64,000 nucleotides of DNA from NCBI GenBank assembly GCA_019694135.1, contig JAIBCM010000004.1, positions 129,364-193,363 on the forward strand, given 5' to 3'. This document shows, in pieces, positions 24,952 through 33,596 of this stretch; within the stretch, counting starts at the first letter, position 1, and each line of letters opens with the position of its first letter. The position numbers and the translations under genes are program-made. The notes beneath the pieces are model-generated. The model did not search any database and had not been told where the DNA came from. It saw nothing but the letters and a program-made list of their open reading frames with translations. The stretch comes from Verrucomicrobiia bacterium. Its GTDB lineage: Bacteria; Verrucomicrobiota; Verrucomicrobiia; JADLBR01; JAIBCM01.

Positions 24952-26470
24952 GTCTTATTTTTACTATACGGCTTAAAATTAAAATAGCCATACCGCTTGC
25001 TAAATAGGTGTAAGCAAATTCGGGCGCTGCGCCGAGGGTGAGCGAGTTTTGAATGCCGTTGGCAGTGAGTTGGTAAGCGTGGATCAAGCCGAGCCAAGCA
25101 AGTAATGAAGCGATGAAAAGGGTGAACGCTGCTTTTTGCCATTGTTTTTCAATAATGAAAACGAGAAAAGCAGCTAACAAAGTGCTGGTGAGAAGGAAAC
25201 CTTGATTGAGTGCGATTACGCCATGAATAGCTAGTGCCGAACCAAATTGAGCAATGGTTTCATAAAGTGTAGTTCCCGCTGCCTGCAAAGTTGTTTCAAT
25301 GAGTTGTAGCGCCCAGGCGGCAAAGGTTGGAATGAGTCCTAATGCCACAGCTAAAGCGTGTGATTTGGGGACAGCTTGAAATGCTTGTGCGGTGATGATG
25401 ATGCCAATCCAGAGTAAAATCCCCAATGTCGCTTCGAGAGGAATCCAGTTGAGTAAAAGCGTAATCATGCCAAGTGAGCAGAAAAGCGTAATGACAACGC
25501 CATTTAAAATCGAGTAAGAGCTGCGAGCCCCCATTGCTTTCCAACCGGGATGACCAATATAAATAGTGGTGGGGAAAGGGCTTCCTAAACAAGCTGCCAC
25601 GCAGGAACCAAAGCCGTTTATAAACATTGAAGAGCGGGTGGGATAAGAGTCCCCAGCGGCTTCAGCACTTTCCAAATTTTGCAAAGAGCCAATGATATTA
25701 AAAAGTCCCATGGGTAAAATAATCGAGAAATATTGCCAAGCCATGGGACTTTTTATTAAAGAAAAAGTATCGTTAAGCGTAATGTGCGGAAAATAAAAAT
25801 TGAACACATAACTTTGAGTAGTGGGAGTGAAATAAGGCAAATGAAAAGCTCGCAATAACCATGCGATAATCGTGCCAATGAGTACAGCGGTTAAACCTGC
25901 GGGAAGTGGTAGGTTCAATTTTGAAGTGTAACTGACTAAAATAAACAGCATCGGTAAAATGGCGAGAGCGGGTGAGGCAAAAATTTGAAAGATAAAGCCC
26001 ATTGCGATGAAAGTGATAGCAACGCCTGCTAGCGCGGAGAGCAACGCAGCGCGTGGTGTGTGACGTCGCAACCAATCGGCACAAAACGCGCCAAGAATTT
26101 CCATGATGCCGCTCAGTAAGCAGGCAAAGAGACCCGCGCGCCAAGCTAAGTCGGCATTGTTGGTGGCTCGATAAATCGGCGCCATGATTAAAAAAATGTA
26201 AGCGAAAACAGTGGGAGTGTTAATACCATACGGAAGGGCGGTAATATCGTTACGATTAGTTTTCCTAGCTAAACGTCGTGCTTGCCAACCATAAAAAAGA
26301 TTGCCCGCCAGAATTGAGAGAGCTGCTCCAGGTAAAATATGTGTGGTAACAAAGTCGATGGGTAATCCGCAGAGCACCGGACAAAGTGTTGCGATCACCA
26401 TCAATTGAACCAGATTATCGATGAAGAGGCCAAAAAATCCGTCAATGTCGCCACGGACGAAGTTTTTCAT
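24920..26470 (-). CDS. NCS2-family (nucleobase-type) permease
   Basis: A 516-residue membrane protein with about 12-13 hydrophobic segments. The features ITALPYGINTPTVFAY near 78-93 and the ESAEAAGDSYPTR region near 268-280 resemble the AzgA/xanthine-uracil permease family. Substrates in that family are purines and pyrimidines, but subgroups are untested. It is the first gene of the amine-catabolism-like run and its 3' end overlaps the amidotransferase. The mix of a nucleobase-type permease with glutamylation genes is odd, so a different substrate, or a purine-derived amine, is possible. Confidence 0.8.
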   Translation of the reverse strand: MKNFVRGDIDGFFGLFIDNLVQLMVIATLCPVLCGLPIDFVTTHILPGAALSILAGNLFYGWQARRLARKTNRNDITALPYGINTPTVFAYIFLIMAPIYRATNNADLAWRAGLFACLLSGIMEILGAFCADWLRRHTPRAALLSALAGVAITFIAMGFIFQIFASPALAILPMLFILVSYTSKLNLPLPAGLTAVLIGTIIAWLLRAFHLPYFTPTTQSYVFNFYFPHITLNDTFSLIKSPMAWQYFSIILPMGLFNIIGSLQNLESAEAAGDSYPTRSSMFINGFGSCVAACLGSPFPTTIYIGHPGWKAMGARSSYSILNGVVITLFCSLGMITLLLNWIPLEATLGILLWIGIIITAQAFQAVPKSHALAVALGLIPTFAAWALQLIETTLQAAGTTLYETIAQFGSALAIHGVIALNQGFLLTSTLLAAFLVFIIEKQWQKAAFTLFIASLLAWLGLIHAYQLTANGIQNSLTLGAAPEFAYTYLASGMAILILSRIVKIRHESPQKNSSR

Positions 26471-26509
26471 GTTAGGCTGATGATTTTAGTCAATAGCTTT
26501 AGTTTAATT

Positions 26510-28144
26510 TTAAGGTTTAACGGCAGTTATTGGAGAAAATGTTTGAGGTGGAGGATTTTGAAGAATGGTAGATTGGCTCATGATTTCAAGTTGAGCTTCA
26601 GTATAGGCTGTTGCATAAATGTCGTCCGAGTTAGGATCATTTTTTGATGACAAAATGTTGTTTCTTAAGCGATTTTCGGTAATGAAGTTGTCGTTTCTTT
26701 CATTGGCACGACGCAAGTTTTGCTCTGGATTTCCTGGTGCAGAAGCGATAAGAATTTTTGTCACTTTTTGCGCATTGCTGTAGAGGATTGCCTGATCGGG
26801 TGCCGGATTTTTACTATCGATCAAAATTGATTTACCCATTTCTTTAAACCAGGGGGCGTCTTGAACGCCTTCCAAGGCTCCCGTAAAGGATTGTTTTTCA
26901 GGTGATGTCGCTACGAATCTAATGCCCTGATTGGAAGGGTAATCGCTTGCAGCTTGGAGCATAGCGGCGGGAAGATTTGCGGGTTCTTCCTCATGAAGAA
27001 TAGGGGGATTTATTTTGATTTGGATGCCAGCGGGGGCTAAAACATCTTGTAAGGCCGCGATCTGTCGTTCGTAATTGTCGATGGCAGTTTGAAAATTTTC
27101 TTTTCCAAAAACGACAAGTTGGGTTTCCAACACTTGCTTTATAGGAACACTACCCAAGGAGACTTCAACTTTTTCGCCTCGAATATTATCATAAGAAACT
27201 GAGATTTCGCTGCCAAGTTTGGCATAAAAAGTTTGATCTTGCGCGCTGTTATTTTTCCAGGGCAATGGTTTTTTGTCTATGGTTTCTGAGGGAACCAGTA
27301 TTAAAGCGGCTGAACGGAAGACACCGGGATTGCTAGGATTTTTTTCTTCTTTTAAAAGGATTTCCACTGATTTAATTGGGTGTTGAGGGTCATCGGGGTC
27401 GCTGATATTGAGAGTAACTCGGATTTCGTCCTGACCTTTTAAAGCAGGATCGGAAATTCGCACATAAAAAGCGCGATTGGATTTTTCAGGCTTAATAGAG
27501 GAATGGACTGTTACGTTATGGTTACTTTGATCGGGGGAGCGCCAATAATTCACAACTTCGACGGCATATTCATTGATCAAGGGAATAACAGGTTGCCCTG
27601 ATTTTGTGTAGGCAATGTTCTTATCGTTGGCTGGATGGTATAGATCGCCATTTTTTTTATAGATTAAAAAATCGTTGGTAATGATATCGCCTTTATCATC
27701 GATGGATGCATTTTTTTGGGAAAAATCCTCTGATTTTTTAGTTGGGTCAGGGATATAGTATTGATCATTTTGTAAGGTGATGGTTCTTACGTCAACTAAA
27801 GGATACCCTTGTGAGGTATAATAATTATTATTGTTATCTTGATAGACGACAGTGTCTCCAAGAGTTAGTTTTTTCAGAGATCCAACGATTTTTAATTTGT
27901 CTTGAATCTCGTTTGGAGAAAGTTTTTTTTGCTGGTTATAATCTGCAACATATCGGTTATTGTTAATGATAAAACCTTCTTGATGTTCGGGAACTAAATC
28001 CTCGCCATGGCTTAAACGCGTGATATTGATGGAGTCGACAGGAGTTAAGACATGATTGATAAGCTGAATTCTTGGAGGTTGGATTCTAGAATGTTCATAC
28101 TTAGTAAAAGCTTGATCTAAACGTGAGGGCGTAGCTTGAGCCAT
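26510..28144 (-). CDS. Unknown 544-residue protein with an adhesin-like beta domain
   Basis: I do not recognise the whole protein. There is no visible signal peptide. Residues about 40-190 are Asn/Asp/Tyr-rich with short repeated beta-like blocks (VYQDNNNNYY, KNGDLYHPA). Residues about 205-330 resemble domains of large bacterial surface proteins, where Asp-rich strands end in a GVFRSAALI-like motif. Residues about 345-420 are helical (NYERQIAALQDVLAPAGIQIKI). The last part has long polar helices and a Pro-rich tail. It is 39 bp upstream of the NCS2 permease and starts 109 bp from a divergent gene. No HExxH or other catalytic motif was found. Confidence 0.6.
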   Translation of the reverse strand: MAQATPSRLDQAFTKYEHSRIQPPRIQLINHVLTPVDSINITRLSHGEDLVPEHQEGFIINNNRYVADYNQQKKLSPNEIQDKLKIVGSLKKLTLGDTVVYQDNNNNYYTSQGYPLVDVRTITLQNDQYYIPDPTKKSEDFSQKNASIDDKGDIITNDFLIYKKNGDLYHPANDKNIAYTKSGQPVIPLINEYAVEVVNYWRSPDQSNHNVTVHSSIKPEKSNRAFYVRISDPALKGQDEIRVTLNISDPDDPQHPIKSVEILLKEEKNPSNPGVFRSAALILVPSETIDKKPLPWKNNSAQDQTFYAKLGSEISVSYDNIRGEKVEVSLGSVPIKQVLETQLVVFGKENFQTAIDNYERQIAALQDVLAPAGIQIKINPPILHEEEPANLPAAMLQAASDYPSNQGIRFVATSPEKQSFTGALEGVQDAPWFKEMGKSILIDSKNPAPDQAILYSNAQKVTKILIASAPGNPEQNLRRANERNDNFITENRLRNNILSSKNDPNSDDIYATAYTEAQLEIMSQSTILQNPPPQTFSPITAVKP

Positions 28145-28253
28145 AAGATTAAATGCTTAAGATTAAGTGAAGCTAAAAGTCATGAAGAATCAATTTTTTT
28201 CTTAAACTAAAAGGAGTGTTGCGATTTTCACAGGTATTTGCTAGGAGGATGGC

Positions 28254-29345
28254 ATGATTGCTTTAGTCACAGGTATGATCGGCGGGATGGAAGAGTGGCC
28301 GCTTCTTGAAAAAGTTGTAGAATTAGGAAAATTAAATGGGAAAAATATTCGCATTTTTGATGCGGTAAAAGATTTTACCAAAGAGGGGAAAAAACCTTTG
28401 GAACTTTTATTGCAAACAACCGATTACGTTTTTGAACTCACTCGCGAGCGTGAATACAGTAAGATTGGTTACGAGATTCAGAAGAATAATTTAAAGGATG
28501 TGATCGTTCGATTACCAGCGACGGTGGAATGGAATCGTATCAATCGCAAGTTTAAGGATCAACGCATTATTCGCGATTTTATTAAACCGGATCTTATTGT
28601 GACCTTGATTGATGCAGAGTGGATGATTCAAAAGCGATTGCAGAATCCGCCTGTTCAAGACACTTTCTTTCGCGCTTTGAAAGAAAGAAATCATACGATT
28701 TACGAAATTTTATCTTGGATGCACGAAGAAGTCAGTCTTTCGGAAGACTGGGCCAAGGCGATGAATATTCCGCATTACGTGATTGCAGTGGGTGAACCGC
28801 CAGATTGTTTGTATAAGTTGGTCACGAATCCAAATCCCTGGGTAATTTACGCCAGTTATTCCATGACCTATGCTACGGCTGACATGCGATTGGAAGTCAA
28901 TAAAGTCATTGAACGTTTAAGAAAATATGCGGCGGTGGTAGATCCACAAACCGTCGAAATTCCAGTAGAGGGATTTGATTCTGAAGTGGATAAGGCTGCG
29001 ATTTATGCTTATACCGTACATCGTGATTTGCATTGGTATGTGGGTAAAGTGCATTCTGTAGTGGCGATTCATCCTTATCCGGAGCGCCCACCACTTTCTG
29101 CGGGAATGATGGATGAGTTGGGCCATGCGCGCGATTATATGAAGCGGCGTTATATGATTTTCCCGAAAGGATTTAGTCCTTTTACAGCGGATAGTTATAT
29201 CGAAAAAGGTCATCTCTTTGAAACGGCTGATGAATTTTTCCGTTATATTGAAAAAGTGGAGGGTCGAAAGCCGATGACGGATATTCTGGCTCTTCCAACA
29301 GCTAAAGATAAAACTAAAAAATCAGGCAAAAAAATTGCGGCTTAA
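28254..29345 (+). CDS. Conserved-looking protein with Rossmann-like N-terminus, function unknown
   Basis: A 363-residue soluble protein. The N-terminus ALVTGMIGGMEEWPLLEKV looks like the first strand and turn of a nucleotide-binding or kinase-like fold, but the Gly-Lys-Ser/Thr of a P-loop is missing. DLIVTLIDAEWMIQ (about 109-122) follows as in NMP-kinase-like folds. The C-terminal half begins YASYSMTYA (about 200), resembling the start of nucleoside 2-deoxyribosyltransferase-type domains. It then has a Pro-rich HPYPERPPLSAGM stretch and a Lys-rich tail. Strong AGGAGG at 28243-28248. It converges with mog 2 bp after its stop. No substrate is proposed. Confidence 0.7.
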   Translation: MIALVTGMIGGMEEWPLLEKVVELGKLNGKNIRIFDAVKDFTKEGKKPLELLLQTTDYVFELTREREYSKIGYEIQKNNLKDVIVRLPATVEWNRINRKFKDQRIIRDFIKPDLIVTLIDAEWMIQKRLQNPPVQDTFFRALKERNHTIYEILSWMHEEVSLSEDWAKAMNIPHYVIAVGEPPDCLYKLVTNPNPWVIYASYSMTYATADMRLEVNKVIERLRKYAAVVDPQTVEIPVEGFDSEVDKAAIYAYTVHRDLHWYVGKVHSVVAIHPYPERPPLSAGMMDELGHARDYMKRRYMIFPKGFSPFTADSYIEKGHLFETADEFFRYIEKVEGRKPMTDILALPTAKDKTKKSGKKIAA

Positions 29346-29347
29346 AT

Positions 29348-29836
29348 TTAAGCTAATTTCGGGCGAAATCCGCTGATGTGATCCAAACATTCTGCGATAG
29401 CTGGTCCTAAAATTTCGAGGCATTCTTGAATGGCTTTGGGGTTGCCGGGTAGGTTGATTATTAAGCTTGGGCCACGAACTCCAGCGATTGCTCGTGATAA
29501 GATAGCGGTTTTGACTTTGCTAAAAGAATAAGCGCGCATCGCCTCTCCAAAACCGGGCAATTCTTTTTCTAAAACTTGTCGCGTTGCCTCGGGAGTGACA
29601 TCCCGGGCAGAAGGACCTGTGCCGCCCGTGGTAAGGATGAGATGACATTTTTCTTTATCAGCAAAGTGGAAAAGTTTTTTAGCAATGAGTGATAAGTCAT
29701 CTGGTAAAAGACAGCGTTGCCATTCGATGGATTCTTGAAAAATTGAGCTTATGACACGTTCTATTTCTGGGCCGCTTTCATCTTGATAAATGCCTTGGGT
29801 GGCTCGGTCGCTAAGGGTAAGGCGGGCTATTTTCAT
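29348..29836 (-). CDS. mog: Molybdopterin adenylyltransferase (MogA/MoaB family)
   Basis: A 162-residue protein that activates molybdopterin by adenylylation before metal insertion. It starts with IARLTLSDRA and has LILTTGGTGPSARDVTPEAT (about 65-84), the core MoCF-biosynthesis motif, with INLPGNPKAIQE near 135-146. MogA and MoaB share these motifs; I cannot separate them by eye. moaC and moeA lie within 4 kb on the same strand. The gap to the divergent gene at 29936 is about 100 bp. Confidence 0.9.
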   Translation of the reverse strand: MKIARLTLSDRATQGIYQDESGPEIERVISSIFQESIEWQRCLLPDDLSLIAKKLFHFADKEKCHLILTTGGTGPSARDVTPEATRQVLEKELPGFGEAMRAYSFSKVKTAILSRAIAGVRGPSLIINLPGNPKAIQECLEILGPAIAECLDHISGFRPKLA

Positions 29837-29865
29837 TTTTACTTTTTATACTGGCTATTGGAAAT

Positions 29866-29894
29866 TTGACAAATTGCTTTTATGGCATTTTATT
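29866..29894 (+). promoter_or_regulatory. Possible promoter for the orphan gene at 29936
   Basis: A perfect TTGACA (29866-29871), then a 17-base spacer and TTTATT. Transcription would begin near 29901, downstream of the in-frame ATG at 29882, which supports ATG 29936 as the real start. Confidence 0.4.
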
Positions 29895-29935
29895 GTTTGG
29901 ATTGGAGTTTAAAAATAATAGTAATAAATTTTATT

Positions 29936-31156
29936 ATGGCAAAAGGTCGACTAACACAAATTTTAGCTCGTATTAGGGGAAGAAGTAGTAAAGGTTCAGT
30001 CGTGCTAACTCAAGCAGAAGTGGTAGCATTGAGAGAAGCAGGGAAAAAACAAATTGGCGAAGCTATTCGACTTCGTCAAATGGCTGAAGACGCATGGACG
30101 CGAGCTAGTTTAGTTTCTGAGCCTCAAGTTACAGAAGTGGCCTCTGAAGTTGGTAATCTAGAAAGATTAGCCGTAGCTGCAGAAAAGGCTGTTCCAGACG
30201 CCTTGTGGTTTGCGCATCATGCAGAGAGAGGTGTAATTTGTATAATTGATACTACCACAGCTATTAGACAGGCAAACGAGTTTCTTTTAGTTGATTTTGC
30301 TCGTTTATTGAGTGAAGTTCAAAAAGGTGCTAATAAAATAGAAGCCTTAAAATGTTTGGAACAAGCTTATCACCAATTGGGCGAATTGACATCAAAAGCT
30401 TATAATCAAAGTAAAATTGTTTTGGATACGGCTAAAAAAGCTGCGGAAAAAGCGGCGAAAATTGCCGCTCAATCTGGGGCTTCAAAGGCAGCAAAAGATG
30501 CAAATACTATGGCTCAAGCAGCACTTCGAGAAGCGCAAAAATATGTGATAGCATTGTATGAAGTAGAAAGAGCTGTTGCAAAGTTAGGAACAAGTATCAC
30601 TGATCTCACGAAATTGCATGAGCTTCCTGAAAATTATAAATATTTGTTTGAGACTGTAATGAATGCTCGTGAAACGGGCACTAGTATGAAAGCTGCTTGG
30701 GAAAAAGTAAGTATTGCTGCGGAAGGTCAAGCAAATCTAGCGGTTCAATCGACTGGAGCTTTAGTGGCGTTAGGACAGCTTATGAATACAGGGCCTGGCG
30801 ATTTTATGGAAAAACTTCAACAAGGAGAGTTGCCCACTCCAGCTGAGTTTGGTGGTGCGATGAATCAAGCATTCGGAGATCCATCGACATTGCTTGAAGT
30901 GCCTTGTGCTACCATGCCGGGATGCATGGATATGAAACGTGAAGCGGATACTAAGGTGGGAGAGGCTATTGTTGGCGCTTACGATTATACAGTGGAGGCT
31001 TATAATACGATTGTGGGTGCTGGCGATCAATCGGTAGAGGTAGTAAGAGCTGCCACTGAGCGAGCTCGGGCTGTTACAGCATGGGAATTGGTTGCAAAAA
31101 CAGGTCAACCTACTCCTCCGACCCAGTCACTATCTAATATTTCGCCGGGTCTTTAA
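29936..31156 (+). CDS. Orphan alanine-rich coiled-coil protein
   Basis: A 406-residue protein with no recognised domain. After a basic start (AKGRLTQILARIRGRSSKG), most of it is Ala/Lys/Glu-rich helix, with a very regular KKAAEKAAKIAA block around residue 165. A GP turn and two cysteines (CATMPGC) lie near 325. The tail is Pro/Ser-rich. The ATG at 29882 is an alternative start, but the promoter-like sequence overlaps it. No good ribosome-binding site precedes either. It ends immediately before the convergent moaC stop (0 bp gap). The overall layout recalls the protein at 14197-15024. Confidence 0.65.
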   Translation: MAKGRLTQILARIRGRSSKGSVVLTQAEVVALREAGKKQIGEAIRLRQMAEDAWTRASLVSEPQVTEVASEVGNLERLAVAAEKAVPDALWFAHHAERGVICIIDTTTAIRQANEFLLVDFARLLSEVQKGANKIEALKCLEQAYHQLGELTSKAYNQSKIVLDTAKKAAEKAAKIAAQSGASKAAKDANTMAQAALREAQKYVIALYEVERAVAKLGTSITDLTKLHELPENYKYLFETVMNARETGTSMKAAWEKVSIAAEGQANLAVQSTGALVALGQLMNTGPGDFMEKLQQGELPTPAEFGGAMNQAFGDPSTLLEVPCATMPGCMDMKREADTKVGEAIVGAYDYTVEAYNTIVGAGDQSVEVVRAATERARAVTAWELVAKTGQPTPPTQSLSNISPGL

Positions 31157-31603
31157 TTAGAATTTTTCTTTTGCTAGCAAACGAAGATTTGTGACTTTCA
31201 TGGTTTTATCAACTGCTTTGGTCATGTCGTAAAGGGTTAAAGCAGTTATCGCGACGGCGGTTAAAGCCTCCATTTCTGCACCGGTTTTTTCTTGGCAGGA
31301 AACGATAGCAAAAATTTTGAGCCGATCTTTTTGTAATTTAAATTCGATTTGAATTGAGTTGAGTGCAAGTAAATGACAAAGGGGGATGAGTTCGCTGGTT
31401 TTTTTTGCGGCTTGAATGCCGGCCACCTGCGCGCAGGTTAAAGCATCGCCTTTGGGTAATGCTTTTTTCTTGAGCAAACGAACGGTGGCAGGTTGAAGAT
31501 GAAGTTCGGCAGTGGCAGTGGCGATACGTTTTTGTATGGGTTTGGACCCCACATCAACCATTTTTATTTTTCCTTGGGGCGTGAGATGGGACAATTTTTT
31601 CAT
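31157..31603 (-). CDS. moaC: Cyclic pyranopterin monophosphate synthase MoaC
   Basis: A 148-residue enzyme of the first step of molybdenum-cofactor synthesis, acting after MoaA. KMVDVG near the start, SELIPLCHLLAL (about 73-84) and KTGAEMEALTAVA (about 108-120) are the family motifs, and DMTKAVDK is near the C-terminus. The usual PLCHP Pro is Leu here. The gene ends exactly where the convergent orphan gene ends. moaA, moaD and moaE are not in the window. Confidence 0.94.
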   Translation of the reverse strand: MKKLSHLTPQGKIKMVDVGSKPIQKRIATATAELHLQPATVRLLKKKALPKGDALTCAQVAGIQAAKKTSELIPLCHLLALNSIQIEFKLQKDRLKIFAIVSCQEKTGAEMEALTAVAITALTLYDMTKAVDKTMKVTNLRLLAKEKF

Positions 31604-31650
31604 GATTCGTTAATCATTATGTTAGAAAAAACATAATGGAACGAAATTTT

Positions 31651-32298
31651 TTAAGATGTTTTGAGTAGTGCGCGAACTTCTTCATCGGTGGTTTGACTGA
31701 AATCTTCATACCAGCTTCCGACACTTTCAAAATGCAATGGGGTCAAAGCGCAAATCACTTCATCGGCTTCTTGTTGAAGTTCGTTGCAAGTAGAAAGCGC
31801 GCCTACGGGAACGGCAACGATAATGGTTGAGGGCTTTTTTTGGCGCACGGCACGGATCGCGGCGCGCATGCTAGCGCCTGTGGCAAGACCATCGTCGACA
31901 AGGATAATGGTTTGGTCGGTTAATGAGGGAAAAGGTTTATCGCCGCGATAAAGAGTTTCGCGGCGTTCCAGTTCCTGACGTTCTTTTGCGACAATGTGTT
32001 GAATGGTCATTTCAGAAATGTTCAAGCTTTGCACGATTTCCTGGTTGAGCATGAGAACATCACCCGAAGCAATTGCGCCAAAGGCTAATTCTTCAAATCC
32101 AGGCACGCCCAATTTTCGAACAATCAGGATATCTAAAGGAAGGTGCAAAAGGTTAGCCATTTGAAAGCCCACGGGCACTCCTCCGCGTGGAAGCCCTAAA
32201 ATCAGGGTGTTAGTTTTGTCTTGATATTTCAACAGGCGCAAGGCGAGCGCTTGACCGGCTTGGCTGCGATTCACAAAACGAATTTTAGTATGAATCAT
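31651..32298 (-). CDS. Phosphoribosyltransferase-fold protein
   Basis: A 215-residue PRTase-like protein. The PRPP loop reads TIILVDDGLATGASM (about 129-143), and an N-terminal LGLPRGGVPVG (about 34-44) is typical of the group often annotated as putative phosphoribosyltransferases. The substrate base is unknown; such proteins are not firmly assigned to purine salvage. It lies between moeA and moaC on the same strand, 63 bp downstream of moeA, with an imperfect hairpin in the gap. Confidence 0.82.
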   Translation of the reverse strand: MIHTKIRFVNRSQAGQALALRLLKYQDKTNTLILGLPRGGVPVGFQMANLLHLPLDILIVRKLGVPGFEELAFGAIASGDVLMLNQEIVQSLNISEMTIQHIVAKERQELERRETLYRGDKPFPSLTDQTIILVDDGLATGASMRAAIRAVRQKKPSTIIVAVPVGALSTCNELQQEADEVICALTPLHFESVGSWYEDFSQTTDEEVRALLKTS

Positions 32299-32309
32299 AA
32301 CTTTTTTTC

Positions 32310-32349
32310 TGCTCTCTCTTATATTATAAACCTTGAGAGGGAGAGCAGC
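32310..32349. promoter_or_regulatory. Hairpin between moeA and the phosphoribosyltransferase gene
   Basis: CTGCTCTC and GAGAGCAG form an 8-bp stem with a 24-base AT-rich loop. On the minus strand no T-run follows, so it is not a standard terminator. The loop contains TATAAT on the minus strand, which could instead be the -10 box of a promoter for the phosphoribosyltransferase gene, without a clear -35. Confidence 0.3.
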
Positions 32350-32361
32350 AAATGATTGATA

Positions 32362-33546
32362 TTATAAGGGCAACCAGAAAAGAGGTTTGCCTTTTGTAAA
32401 TGGCCCGCTGCCGGAGGGAATTTGTATAAGAGCGTCGGCATAGGCGAAGCTGGCGATATGACCGGAGCCTTTCCAAGCAAGAGGGAAGAGTTCGGTTTCC
32501 TGTTTTTTCGTTTCGCATCGCGCTGGCCAATACGTTTCGCGCAGATTGGGCGAATAATCAAAATCTTTTCCCAAAGGCGAGTGTAAAAAGTGGATTTTGG
32601 CTTCAACGCCTTGCATTTTTTGAATGGCGATTTGAATGAACAAATAAAAGCAGACCAAAAGCGAAACAGGATTTCCAGGGATGCCAAAAGCCGCGATGTT
32701 GTTGCGCGTGGCAAAGATAAGAGGTTTACCTGGGCGAATATTAATTTGATCAAAGTGCACTTGGAAACCGTTTTCTTGCAGTAATTTTTTTGTAAAATCT
32801 TTTTCGCCGACGGAAGCGCCCCCGGAAAAAAGGATAAGATCGACTTTTTCGGTTAAAGCTTTTTGCAAGTGAGTTTGAAGTTGAGAGTAATCATCGGGCA
32901 AAAGATGGGACGATAATAATTTGCCACCGCTTTTGGGGATTAAATTTTTTAATAAAAGTGTGTTGGTATCGCGAATTTGGTAAGGAGCAGGGGTGGCATC
33001 AGGCGAAACCAATTCGTCACCCGTGCTTAAGATGGCAATACGAGGTTGACGAAAAACGGATAGGTGAGTTTGGCCTATGGAAGCCGCAATGGCAAGTTGA
33101 GCGGCGTGCAGAGGAGTTCCCTTTTTTAGTAAGCAATCTCCTTTTTTATAATCTTCACCTTTTTGGCGAATATTCATTTTGGGGTAAGCTTGGGAGATTT
33201 TGACGCGATCGGCTTCTGTTTGCACTTCTTCTTGCATCACTACGCCATTGGCGCCTTGGGGAAGTGGCGCACCGGTAAAAATTCTAGCGCAATTGCCTGA
33301 AATGAGCGGATGTTTGGGAGATTGACCGGCATGAATGATTTCTGAAATAGTAAAGGCGCCCGGTACTTCTTCTGCGATGACAGCGTAACCGTCGACGGCA
33401 GAACGCGCAAAAGGTGGGAAATCTTCGTCAGCAGAAATGGACATCGCTAACACACGATTTTCGGCTTCGGTTAGAGCGATAGTTTCGTTAGCTAATGGAA
33501 CAAGGGATTGTAGAATATGAGATTGAGCTTCTTGGACGGTTAGCAT
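32362..33546 (-). CDS. moeA: Molybdopterin molybdenumtransferase MoeA
   Basis: A 394-residue protein that inserts molybdate into adenylylated molybdopterin. Visible are DEDFPPFARSAVDGYAV (about 39-55), IFTGAPLPQGANGVVMQEE near 88-106, ILSTGDELV (about 176-184) and SGGASVGEKDF (about 245-255). The C-terminal part has FGIPGNPVS, completing the MoeA fold. It diverges from the modA-like gene by 50 bp; a shared regulatory region is likely, but no clear site was seen. Confidence 0.95.
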   Translation of the reverse strand: MLTVQEAQSHILQSLVPLANETIALTEAENRVLAMSISADEDFPPFARSAVDGYAVIAEEVPGAFTISEIIHAGQSPKHPLISGNCARIFTGAPLPQGANGVVMQEEVQTEADRVKISQAYPKMNIRQKGEDYKKGDCLLKKGTPLHAAQLAIAASIGQTHLSVFRQPRIAILSTGDELVSPDATPAPYQIRDTNTLLLKNLIPKSGGKLLSSHLLPDDYSQLQTHLQKALTEKVDLILFSGGASVGEKDFTKKLLQENGFQVHFDQINIRPGKPLIFATRNNIAAFGIPGNPVSLLVCFYLFIQIAIQKMQGVEAKIHFLHSPLGKDFDYSPNLRETYWPARCETKKQETELFPLAWKGSGHIASFAYADALIQIPSGSGPFTKGKPLFWLPL

Positions 33547-33596
33547 GGAAAAATAGTGCTCGTGTTTTGGCGTGGGTGCAATCAGGATTATTAATT

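Noticed and set aside
32319-32753. 144-residue frame within moeA
   Set aside because: A different frame of the moeA 3' end; moeA itself is complete and needs no frameshift.
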